Part shown: positions 35,439-43,251 of the stretch, piece by piece
How positions within the stretch are numbered: the stretch's first letter is position 1
How the letters are laid out: every line of letters starts with the position of its first letter
NCBI GenBank assembly: GCA_963736715.1
Contig: CAVTQA010000047.1
Coordinates: forward strand, 124,001-188,000
Source of the DNA: AP-15 sp963736715
GTDB lineage: Bacteria; Pseudomonadota; Alphaproteobacteria; ATCC43930; CGMCC-115725
Direction: 5' to 3'
Length of the DNA: 64,000 nucleotides
Translations under genes and position numbers: made by a program
Notes under the pieces: generated by a model
Told to the model about the DNA's origin: nothing
The model's input: the letters and a program-made list of their open reading frames with translations, nothing else
Databases searched by the model: none

Positions 35439-36991
35439 CTATCGCCCGAGTAGGAGCGCGACGGCGATCCCGGCTAAAGCCAACGCTGTGATCCACACCG
35501 GCACTAATACGAATGCTAGATGCCGGGCACGATGTGCGGCCTGAATCGCCAAAGTTTCGGCGTGCATCACAATCCCTTCGCGCGACCAATCGGCAATCAG
35601 TGCATCGAGGCTTCGCACCAGCCGCGGGACGCGCTCGACAAGGTCGGCGATTGTCTCCAGTCCGAGCCGAACTCTTGCCTCGGGCCCGCGATTGTCGCGC
35701 ATCCACTCTTCGATCAGAGGCCGCGAGAGAGCCCAGATGTTGGTCTCGGGATCGAGACGACGCCCGACACCCTCGATGACCACCATCGTTTTTTGCAGCA
35801 ACAAGAGTTGCGGCTGGGTTTCCATCTCGAACTGCTCGGTGATCTCGAAAAGTTGAGCAAGCAGGCGCGCAACCGAGATCTCTTGCAGCGGTCTTCCGAG
35901 GATAGGCTCGCCAATCGAACGGCACGCTTGTGTGAAGGCGTCGATCGAACGCTGGGAAGGTACGTAGCCCGCGGCGAAGTGGACTTCCGCCACTCGCCGG
36001 TAATCGCCGGCGAGAAAGCCGAGCAGCATGTCCGCGAGGTAAAACCGGGTATCGCGGTCGAGCCTGCCCATGATTCCGAAATCAACGACGGCGATCGCGC
36101 CATCGGCGTCGACGAACATGTTTCCGGGATGGAGATCGGCGTGAAAAAAACCGTCGCGAAATACCTGGTTGAAGAAGGCAGCGGCGGCCTTGCGCAATAG
36201 ATCTTCGATGCAGTGCCCGGCGGCGAGGAGCGCCGCTTTGTCGTCGATGCGGATTCCGTTTATCCGCTCGAGCGTCAGGACGGTGCGGCCGGTGCGCAGC
36301 CAATCGACCCGAGGCACACGAAAGTTCGGGTCCCCGGCGAAATTCCCGGCGAGCTCCGCGGCTGCGGCAGCCTCCATCCGCAGGTCCATTTCGATCCTGA
36401 CCACCTCGGCGAGCGTCTGCACCACCTCGACCGGCTTGAGCCGTCGCAGCGCGGGCTGCAGTCGCTCACCCAAATCGGCGAGCCACAGGAACAGGTCGAG
36501 ATCGCGGGCAAATGCAGCGGCGATGCCCGGGCGCAGTACCTTGACGGCAACCTCGTCGCCGTCGGTAGTCCGAGCAAAATGGACCTGGGCGATAGAAGCG
36601 GCTGCTATCGCCCCCTCGTCAAAGGATGCGAACAGACGCCGAGCGGGCGGGCGAACTCGGCCTCGATCAGCGCCCGCGCCTCGGAGCCCGGGAAAGGCGG
36701 GAGCTGGTCCTGCAGGCCAGTGAGATCGGCAGTGATCTCTTCGCCAAGGAGGTCGGCTCGGGTTGACAGAAGCTGGCCGAGCTTGATGAAGCTCGGCCCC
36801 AATTCTTCGAACGCGGCCGCGAGCCGCTGACCCGGTCGCGGCAAGACCCGGCCGCGGCGGCGTGCAAACAGCTGACTGAACCGCACAAACGGCACTGCGG
36901 CAGGGATGGCGGTCAACGGGGACAGCGCGTCGTGCCGCGCCAGGGTAAGGCAGATCCGGAGCAACCACACAAAATTGCGCGCGCTGCGCAA
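35439..36991 (-). pseudogene. ubiB: UbiB (ABC1/ADCK atypical kinase), one frameshift
   Basis: A UbiB-type atypical kinase required for ubiquinone synthesis. The N-terminal part (TTG 36991) has LGPSFIKLGQLLSTRADLLG, the KxGQ motif. The frame breaks near 36638-36641 (one missing base) and resumes with LFASFDEGAIAAASIAQVHF, the Ala-rich nucleotide loop, EVAVKVLRPGI, FFHADLHPGNMFVD and VVDFGIMGR (metal site), ending in two C-terminal hydrophobic helices. Corrected length is about 517 residues, normal. A single missing base in a conserved gene suggests sequence error. It starts 25 bases after the ubiE stop. Confidence 0.9.
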
Positions 36992-37016
36992 AAGCCCGAA
37001 TCTGGGCCGGAGCGGG

Positions 37017-37787
37017 TCAGAGGCGCCAGGCAGAATGGAGCGCAGCGACGCCCCCCGTCAGGTTGCGGAACTTGACCTGGTCGAGCCCGGCCCGGGCGAT
37101 CATCTCGGCGAGTTCGCTCTGCCGCGGGAAGCGCCGGATGCTTTCGACGAGATAGGAATAAGCGTCACGGTCCCCGGCGACGACCTGGCCGAGCAACGGC
37201 ACGATCTGGAAGCTGTAGATATCATAGAGCGGCTGAAAGAGCGGGGTTATCTCTGGCGTAAATTCGAGACACAGAAATCGCCCACCCGGCTTCAACACGC
37301 GGCGCGCCTCCGCGAGCGCCCGATCGATATGCGTGACGTTGCGCAATCCGAAGCCGATCGTGTAGAGGTCGACGCTGCGGTCGGCCACCGGGAGCCGTTC
37401 GGCATCGGCGCACAACCATTCGATCCCCCTCAGAATTCCTTGGTCGAGCGCTCGGGCGCGTCCGAGCGCGAGCATCGCCTCGCTGACATCGCAGACCACG
37501 ACGCCGCCCTCCGCGGTCCCCCCTTCGGCAAGGCGCGGCAAGGCGCGCAATGCGATGTCGCCGGTGCCGCCGGCGACATCGAGCAGGCGCTGGCCCGGGC
37601 GCGGCTTCAGCTGGGACACCATCTCGGCCTTCCACCAGCGGTGGACGCCGGCACTCATCAAATCGTTCATCAGGTCGTAGCGGGCGGCGACGCTGTCGAA
37701 GATGGCACGGACCAGCGGCGCCTTTTCTTTCGCAGGCACCTGGCGGAAGCCGAAATCGGTCCGGGCGCTTGTGTCTTCGTCGCTCAT
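37017..37787 (-). CDS. ubiE: Demethylmenaquinone/ubiquinone methyltransferase
   Basis: A 256-residue C-methyltransferase for ubiquinone (and menaquinone if made). It has the N-terminal DFGFRQVPAKEKAPLVRAIF, ARYDLMNDLMSAGVHRWWK, motif I QRLLDVAGGTGDIALRA and the family-specific IGFGLRNVTHIDRALAEARR and FLCLEFTPEITP. Length normal and ATG 37787 is well placed. Divergent from mutM across about 100 bases; ubiB follows. This ubiE-ubiB pair is the common alphaproteobacterial order. Confidence 0.95.
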   Translation of the reverse strand: MSDEDTSARTDFGFRQVPAKEKAPLVRAIFDSVAARYDLMNDLMSAGVHRWWKAEMVSQLKPRPGQRLLDVAGGTGDIALRALPRLAEGGTAEGGVVVCDVSEAMLALGRARALDQGILRGIEWLCADAERLPVADRSVDLYTIGFGLRNVTHIDRALAEARRVLKPGGRFLCLEFTPEITPLFQPLYDIYSFQIVPLLGQVVAGDRDAYSYLVESIRRFPRQSELAEMIARAGLDQVKFRNLTGGVAALHSAWRL

Positions 37788-37888
37788 CGGTCAGGAAAAT
37801 AACCATGTAGGATCGCGCACGCTACGATCCGCCAATTCGAGTCGATTTATGAACTGCTTATTTGCACCTGCTCCGGCATTGAAAACCG

Positions 37889-38716
37889 ATGCCTGAACTG
37901 CCTGAGGTCGAGACGGTCCGGCGCGGTCTAGCACGGAAGATGAGCGGCCGCCGTATTCTGCAGGCCGAGCTGCGCCGGCCGGATTTGCGGCGGCCGTTTC
38001 CTCCCGCCCTTGCCGCGCGGCTCGACGGCGCGCGTATCGGCGCGCTCGGCCGGCGCGGGAAATACATCCTGATCGAGCTCGATTCGGACGGAGTGCTGCT
38101 GCTCCATCTCGGTATGTCTGGCCGGATTACGGCCAACGGGGAAGATCTGCCGGACGCACCTCACGACCATGTGGTGCTGAGGCTCGACGACGGTACCGTC
38201 ATCCGCTTCAACGATCCTCGCCGTTTCGGGCTGATCGATTATGTGAAGCGCGGGGAGGAGAACCAGCACCCGCTGTTGGCGGGGCTCGGCCCGGAGCCGC
38301 TCGGAGCCGAATTCACTGGCGCCTATCTCGCCGCGGCGCTCGCCGGCAAGATGACGCCGATCAAATCGGCGCTGCTCGACCAGCGGATCGTCGCCGGGCT
38401 GGGAAACATCTATGCCTGCGAGGCGCTCTTCCGCTCGCGCGTCTCGCCGCGACGCCTCGCGGCTTCGATCGGCCGAGGGCGCGCGGAACGGTTGGTAGAG
38501 GGAATTCGTTCGGTTCTGACCGAGGCGATCGAGGCCGGCGGCTCCTCGCTGCGCGATTACGTTCAAGCCGACGGCGAGCTCGGGTATTTCCAGCACCGCT
38601 GGGCCGTCTATGGCCATGAAGGCGATCCCTGTCCCGGCTGTGATTGCGGCGGCGCCGTGCGCCGGATCGTGCAGTCCGGCCGGTCGACCTTTTTCTGCGC
38701 GAAACGACAGCGTTAG
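37889..38716 (+). CDS. mutM: Formamidopyrimidine-DNA glycosylase
   Basis: A 275-residue bifunctional DNA repair enzyme that removes 8-oxoguanine. Its mature N-terminus PELPEVETVRRGLARKM supplies the catalytic Pro and Glu. LLHLGMSGRI, DPRRFG, GLGNIYACEALFRSRVSPRR and the zinc finger follow. The finger is odd: CPGCDC is normal enough, but the C-terminal pair reads FFCAKRQR, where the fourth zinc ligand (usually FYCPRCQR) is Arg273. Start ATG 37889 is fixed by the required Met-Pro-Glu. Divergent from ubiE. Confidence 0.94.
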   Translation: MPELPEVETVRRGLARKMSGRRILQAELRRPDLRRPFPPALAARLDGARIGALGRRGKYILIELDSDGVLLLHLGMSGRITANGEDLPDAPHDHVVLRLDDGTVIRFNDPRRFGLIDYVKRGEENQHPLLAGLGPEPLGAEFTGAYLAAALAGKMTPIKSALLDQRIVAGLGNIYACEALFRSRVSPRRLAASIGRGRAERLVEGIRSVLTEAIEAGGSSLRDYVQADGELGYFQHRWAVYGHEGDPCPGCDCGGAVRRIVQSGRSTFFCAKRQR

Positions 38717-38727
38717 AGGGGCTAAGG

Positions 38728-39516
38728 ATGAGTGAGCAACCCGGCTATCAGAACATCCTCGTCGAACGGCGCGGCGCGGTCGGCATCGTCACGCTCAACC
38801 GGCCGGCAGCGCTGAACGCGCTGAATGCCGCGCTGATCAGCGAGCTCGCCGCGGCGTTGGACGGGCTCGAGGACGACGCGGCGATCGGCGTCATCGTGCT
38901 GACCGGAAACGAGAAGGCCTTCGCCGCCGGCGCCGATGTCAAGGAGATGGTGGCGAAGGGCTATCCGGAGGTCTACTGCGAGGATTTCATAACCCGCGGG
39001 TGGGAGCGGGTCGGGCAGTGCCGCAAGCCGGTTATTGCGGCGGTCGCCGGGTTTGCGCTCGGCGGCGGGTGCGAGATAGCCATGATGTGCGACATCGTCA
39101 TTGCCGCCGACACCGCGCGGTTCGGCCAGCCGGAGATCAATCTCGGCACGATCCCGGGGGCGGGCGGGACACAGCGGCTCACGCGATTTGTCGGTAAGGC
39201 GAAAGCGATGGATCTGTGCCTCACCGGCCGCATGATGGATGCGGCCGAGGCGGAACGCGCCGGGCTCGTCAGCCGCATCGTTCCCGCAGCCGAGCTGCTC
39301 GCCGAGGCAGTCAAAATCGCCGAGCGGATAGCCGGCATGTCTCGCCCGATCGCGATGATGGTAAAGGAAGCGGTCAATCGTGCCTATGAGACGACCCTCG
39401 CCGAGGGGGTGCGTTTCGAGCGGCGGCTGTTCCATTCGACCTTCGCCACCGAGGACCGGAAGGAAGGCATGGAGGCCTTCATCGATAAGCGAAAGCCAGT
39501 CTTCCGCAACCGGTGA
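38728..39516 (+). CDS. Enoyl-CoA hydratase
   Basis: A 262-residue crotonase-fold enzyme: hydration of trans-2-enoyl-CoA. Motifs include VGIVTLNRPAALNALNAALI, the oxyanion-hole AFAAGADVKEM, and AGFALGGGCEIAMMCDIVIA with PEINLGTIPGAGGTQRLTR, which carries both catalytic Glu residues of true hydratases. ATG 38728 has a nearby purine-rich AAGG site; an open frame running back into mutM is a shadow. It starts 11 bases after mutM and probably shares its transcript. Confidence 0.92.
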   Translation: MSEQPGYQNILVERRGAVGIVTLNRPAALNALNAALISELAAALDGLEDDAAIGVIVLTGNEKAFAAGADVKEMVAKGYPEVYCEDFITRGWERVGQCRKPVIAAVAGFALGGGCEIAMMCDIVIAADTARFGQPEINLGTIPGAGGTQRLTRFVGKAKAMDLCLTGRMMDAAEAERAGLVSRIVPAAELLAEAVKIAERIAGMSRPIAMMVKEAVNRAYETTLAEGVRFERRLFHSTFATEDRKEGMEAFIDKRKPVFRNR

Positions 39517-39522
39517 CTCGAG

Positions 39523-39870
39523 CTAGCGCGGGCCGTCCTTGTTCGAATGGCGCAGCGGCAAAGGCTGGACGAGCGGCTCGGGCGCTAAAGACCCGCAAAG
39601 GCCGATCAAGACCTTGCGCCACATCGCCCGCACCGGGCGCCATACCGTAAAGCGGACCATCTCCGCGGCGATCGTCCGTCCGGGATCCTGGCGAAGACTC
39701 GACATCCCGTGACGGCGGAAATCGGTCACCCAGACCTCGACAATCCGTCTCGGCACGCCGAAGGCGGCGGCGACTTCTGCGCTCGTCCAACCATCGACGA
39801 TGACGCGCTGGACGATCTGGCCTCGTTGAGCAACGCTGATTGTTCGGCGGCGTAATTCGGTGTTCTTCAT
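39523..39870 (-). CDS. Small helix-turn-helix protein (transposase-like HTH)
   Basis: A 115-residue protein. Residues 5-63, RRRTISVAQRGQIVQRVIVD then WTSAEVAAAFGVPRRIVEVW and FRRHGMSSLRQDP, form a helix-turn-helix of the kind that begins IS481/IS630-type transposases, but no catalytic domain follows; the C-terminus is basic and unassigned. I start it at ATG 39870; a TTG at 39915 overlapping the upstream stop is an alternative. It may be a domesticated DNA-binding protein rather than a remnant, since the frame is clean. No terminal inverted repeats were seen. Confidence 0.6.
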   Translation of the reverse strand: MKNTELRRRTISVAQRGQIVQRVIVDGWTSAEVAAAFGVPRRIVEVWVTDFRRHGMSSLRQDPGRTIAAEMVRFTVWRPVRAMWRKVLIGLCGSLAPEPLVQPLPLRHSNKDGPR

Positions 39871-39911
39871 GACCCGCCAACGCGCGGACAGGTCCGAGAA
39901 TTCCGGAAGAC

Positions 39912-40904
39912 TCAACCAGTAACGTCGACGACGATCCGCCCGCGGATCTCACCGCGGAGGATCTTGGGCGCAAGCCCCGACGGCGCGGCAAGCGGCACGG
40001 TCTCGGTCATCCTGTCCAGCTTATCAAGCGGCAGATCACGCACCAGTCGCTGCCACGCTTCGCTCCGCTCGTCGCGCGGGCACATGACCGAGTCGATGCC
40101 GAGCAGGTTGACCCCGCGCAACAAGAACGGGATCACCGTCGCCGGCAGATCGCTGCCCCCGGCGAGGCCGCAAGCGGCGACGCTGGCACGGTATTTGAGT
40201 TGCGTCAGGATCGTCGCCAGAGTGGTCCCGCCGACCGCGTCGATCGCTCCGGTCCAGCGCTCGGCGTCGAGCGGCCGCGATGGTTTCGCCGCGAGTGTTG
40301 CGCGATCGATCAGGTCAGCCGCGCCAAGCTCGGTCAGATAGTCACGGTGCTCGGGTCGGCCGGTGGATGCGACAACCCGATACCCGAGCTGCGAAAGAAG
40401 CGCGAGCGCGACACTGCCGACCCCGCCGGTGGCGCCGGTAACCAGCACATCGCCCGCGTCGGGTTTGAGCCCGTGCCGCTCCAAAGCGATGACCGCAAGC
40501 ATTGCCGTAAACCCGGCGGTGCCGATCGCCATCGCCTGGCGGGCGCTGATCCCTTCCGGCCGGCGCACCAGGTAGGAGGCCGGGACGCGCGCCTTCTCGG
40601 CGTATCCGCCCCATTGCGTCTCGCCGACTCGCCAGCCGGTCAAAATTACCGGATCACCCGCCTTGAACTCCGGCGAATCCGAGCGTTCGACGGTGCCGGC
40701 GAAATCGATGCCGGGAACATGCGGGTAGTTGCGCACCAGCCGGCCGACCCCCTGCAGGATCATGCCGTCCTTGTAGTTGAGCGTCGAGCACTCGACCGCG
40801 ACGGTGACCTCTCCGGCCGGCAACCGATCCTCGTCCACCGCCTCGATCCGCGGGACGACCTTGCCGCCCTCCTCGTGCAACACCAGCGCGCGAAACGTCG
40901 CCAT
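39912..40904 (-). CDS. acuI: Acrylyl-CoA reductase-type MDR oxidoreductase (AcuI/YhdH family)
   Basis: A 330-residue zinc-free medium-chain reductase. It reads FRALVLHEEGGKVVPRIEAV, STLNYKDGMILQG, YPHVPGIDFAGTVE, VGETQWGGYAEKARV and the NADPH motif VLVTGATGGVGSVALALLSQ, all typical of AcuI/YhdH. AcuI reduces toxic acryloyl-CoA to propionyl-CoA with NADPH. The gene symbol is by family resemblance; substrate is not proven. Neighbours (enoyl-CoA hydratase, thiolase) support CoA-thioester metabolism. Confidence 0.88.
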   Translation of the reverse strand: MATFRALVLHEEGGKVVPRIEAVDEDRLPAGEVTVAVECSTLNYKDGMILQGVGRLVRNYPHVPGIDFAGTVERSDSPEFKAGDPVILTGWRVGETQWGGYAEKARVPASYLVRRPEGISARQAMAIGTAGFTAMLAVIALERHGLKPDAGDVLVTGATGGVGSVALALLSQLGYRVVASTGRPEHRDYLTELGAADLIDRATLAAKPSRPLDAERWTGAIDAVGGTTLATILTQLKYRASVAACGLAGGSDLPATVIPFLLRGVNLLGIDSVMCPRDERSEAWQRLVRDLPLDKLDRMTETVPLAAPSGLAPKILRGEIRGRIVVDVTG

Positions 40905-40920
40905 TGCGCCTCCTCATTAT

Positions 40921-40978
40921 CGTCATTGCCGGGCTTGACCCGGCAATCTAGATACGCCGGTCAAGCCCGCAAATGACG
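40921..40978. repeat. REP-like palindromic element
   Basis: CGTCATTGCCGGGCTTGACC and CCGGTCAAGCCCGCAAATGACG-type arms form a long imperfect inverted repeat between the thiolase 3' end and the acuI start. It shares its CGTCAT ends and CCGGGCTTGACC core with the element at 7849-7938. Confidence 0.75.
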
Positions 40979-40985
40979 TTTTAGA

Positions 40986-42155
40986 TCAGGCGCGCAGCGG
41001 CTCGAGGATGCTGACGAAATTGGCGACCGCGGCGCCGCCCATGTTGAAGACGCCGGCGAGCGAGGCGTCCGGCACCTGGATCCTGCCCGCCTTCCCGGTC
41101 ACCTGCATTGCCGCGAGGACGTGCATCGACACTCCGGTCGCGCCGATCGGGTGGCCTTTCGATTTGAGCCCGCCCGAAGGGTTGATGGGCAGTTTGCCTT
41201 CCTTCTCGGTCCAGCCCTCGAAAATGGCCCGCGCGCCTTCGCCCTTTGGCGTCAACCCCATCGCCTCGTATTCGATCAGCTCGGCGATCGTGAAGCAGTC
41301 ATGGGTCTCGACCAGATCGAGGTCGTCTAGCCCAAGCCGGGCGGCGGCGAGCGCGCGTCTCCAGGCAAGTTCCGGCCCTTCGAAGGCGACGATGTCGCGC
41401 CGGCTCATCGGCAGAAAGTCGTTGACCTGCTCGGCCGCGCGGAAGATCACCGCCTTCTGCATGCTCAGAGCCGTCGCCGTGTCGGCGAGCACGACCGCCG
41501 CGGCGCCGTCCGAGACCAGCGAGCAATCGGTGCGCTTCAACGGGCCGGCGACGATCGGGTTCTTGTCCGAGACATTGCGGCAGAATTCGTAACCCAGATC
41601 TTTTTGCATCTGGGCCAGCGGATTGGCGACGCCGTTCTTGTGGTTCTTCGCGGCGATCCGCGCCAATGCGTCGGATTGGTCGCCGTAACGCTGGAAATAG
41701 CTCTGCGCGATCTTGCCGAAGATGCCGGCAAAGCCGCCCTCGATCGCATCCTCCTCCTTGCGATAGGAGGCGCCGAGCAGGATGTCGCCGACCTGCGCGC
41801 CGGAGACCTCGGTCATCTTCTCGACGCCGACAATGAGCGCCAGTCGCGCCTTTCCCGCAGCGATCGCGTTCAGACCCTGGTGGATCGCGGCCGAGCCGGT
41901 GGCGCAGGCGTCCTCGACCCGCGTCGCCGATTTGAAGCGGAGCGCGGGGTCGGCCTGAAAGACCAGCGAAGCCGGGAACTCCTGGCGAACAAAGCCGCCA
42001 TTCATCGTACCGAGATAGATCGTGTCGATATCGGCTGCCGCGACGCCGGCATCGGCCAGCGCCGCCTGCGTCACCTCGACGATGAGCGACTCGACGTCCC
42101 GGCCCTCGTGCTTGCCAAATTTGCTGTGCGCCCAACCGACGATGCAACCGCTCAT
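40986..42155 (-). CDS. Thiolase-family acetyl-CoA acetyltransferase (SCP-x-like)
   Basis: A 389-residue thiolase-fold protein. The nucleophile Cys sits in RVEDACATGSAAIHQGL, the second catalytic region is THDCFTIAELIEYEAMGL and the C-terminal GGLKSKGHPIGATGVSMH holds the catalytic His. The His/Cys pattern (HDCF rather than NEAF) is that of SCP-x/'lipid-transfer' thiolases used in degradation of branched or steroid-like acyl-CoAs. ATG 42155 has a strong GGAGGG site; the frame open to 42191 is shorter on evidence. It lies 80 bases before acuI on the same strand. Confidence 0.9.
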   Translation of the reverse strand: MSGCIVGWAHSKFGKHEGRDVESLIVEVTQAALADAGVAAADIDTIYLGTMNGGFVRQEFPASLVFQADPALRFKSATRVEDACATGSAAIHQGLNAIAAGKARLALIVGVEKMTEVSGAQVGDILLGASYRKEEDAIEGGFAGIFGKIAQSYFQRYGDQSDALARIAAKNHKNGVANPLAQMQKDLGYEFCRNVSDKNPIVAGPLKRTDCSLVSDGAAAVVLADTATALSMQKAVIFRAAEQVNDFLPMSRRDIVAFEGPELAWRRALAAARLGLDDLDLVETHDCFTIAELIEYEAMGLTPKGEGARAIFEGWTEKEGKLPINPSGGLKSKGHPIGATGVSMHVLAAMQVTGKAGRIQVPDASLAGVFNMGGAAVANFVSILEPLRA

Positions 42156-42191
42156 GCCGCCCTCCAAAGTGCCGGCGCCGGACGATAGCAA

Positions 42192-42512
42192 GCTCGCCCG
42201 CTCCGCTCCATAAAGATATGGGACGGCATCGCCCCAGGTGCGATCTCGCTGTTATCGCGCCAGATTATCAGCCAGCAATATCCCGTTTTCGGCAGAAATC
42301 CTGGTCCACCACCGGTTCAGCCGGCGACGGAACAGCAAAAACTCTCGCTGTTCCGTCGCTGTTTTTCGCTGTTTCGGTGCAAATCAGATCCGCGAAAAGT
42401 GGTACTGGCGCCAGAACTTCGCGCGGGTAGCGAGACATGTAGCACAGGATGCGCCCGAGAAGTGTCAGCCGGCGATAGTCATCTCATCAAGCGGCCACAC
42501 CGCATCTAATAC
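42192..42512. other. Gene-free stretch with a strong hairpin
   Basis: About 320 bases between the divergent-facing ends of the thiolase start and the secreted protein stop. The small frames present have no ribosome binding sites. The only structure seen is the hairpin at 42324-42359. Thiolase promoter elements should lie in its first 100 bases. Confidence 0.5.
42324..42359. terminator. Perfect 13-bp inverted repeat followed by a T-rich run
   Basis: GCGACGGAACAGC, a 10-base A/C/T loop, then GCTGTTCCGTCGC, followed by TGTTTTTCGC. The stem is perfect and GC-rich. On the plus strand the trailing T's resemble an intrinsic terminator, but no plus-strand gene ends here; on the minus strand A's at 42337-42341 are in the loop. 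It may instead be a mobile repeat or act in the secreted protein gene's mRNA. Confidence 0.45.
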
Positions 42513-43028
42513 CTAGCGCGCCTCCTCTGACGCGACCTTCCAGTCGTCGGCACTGGTTTGGGTGGACGCGGGTCCGGTAGTAGATCCCGGCGGAGTTAAT
42601 TCCGAAACGACTTCGTGGATATGACGGCCGCCGTCGCTGATCACAAACATGATGTTTATGACCCCTGTGGAAAGTCCCGGGACTGGGACGTTGATCACCA
42701 TGCTGCCCGTGCAGTTGGCATTGACCGTGTAGGTGCCCGTTTCTCCCGTCGAGAAATCGATCTGACCTGTCGTTCGAAGGCTGTCGCCGATGTAATCACG
42801 CTGTGTGAGATTGCCGTTGCCGTCAAAAACCTTGATACCTGCCACGACCTGTGGTGGCCCGTTCGGAAGGCCTGCAGGAGTATACGCAGTGACGCCAAAC
42901 GCGTATTCGCCCTTCAACGTGGCGTTCGAGCACCCGTAGTCGTCAGTGCCTCCTGCCCAGGCCGCACCGCTCAGCGCCGGCAAAGCGATCGCGGCCGCCA
43001 GAATCCCTGTGAAAAGCCAACTTCTCAT
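42513..43028 (-). CDS. Secreted protein of unknown function
   Basis: A 171-residue protein with a clear signal peptide (MRSWLFTGILAAAIALPALS, cleavage after AAWA). The mature part has two Cys, a CSNATLKGEYAFGVTAYTPA strand, VVAGIKVFDGNGNLTQRDYI, TGTYTVNANCTGSMVINVPV and IMFVISDGGRHIHEV, a beta-barrel-like pattern seen in many uncharacterised bacterial proteins. ATG 43028 has an AGAGGAG site. The adjacent divergent gene is a regulator, which may control it. Function unknown. Confidence 0.8.
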   Translation of the reverse strand: MRSWLFTGILAAAIALPALSGAAWAGGTDDYGCSNATLKGEYAFGVTAYTPAGLPNGPPQVVAGIKVFDGNGNLTQRDYIGDSLRTTGQIDFSTGETGTYTVNANCTGSMVINVPVPGLSTGVINIMFVISDGGRHIHEVVSELTPPGSTTGPASTQTSADDWKVASEEAR

Positions 43029-43251
43029 CTTCGATCTCCTCTCTTTGGTCACGGTCTGAAACCGGAATGCGTTGGGGCAGCTTTGGCCGCGCATCGAGAA
43101 GAGGCTCATAGCGGCGGGTGGGGCAATAAAACGGCGATAAAATCTTTTGAATCCGTCTGAAATGTTCCAAAATCGCTCCGCCGAGGACCTTGGTCTCTAA
43201 CGGCGGCTGGCCCTCGTCATTGAGTTCCTCATGTTCGTCGGGGGCGCAGGC

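Noticed and set aside
39523..39870. Insertion sequence remnant
   Set aside because: The HTH protein frame is clean, and no terminal inverted repeats, target duplications or catalytic domain were found.
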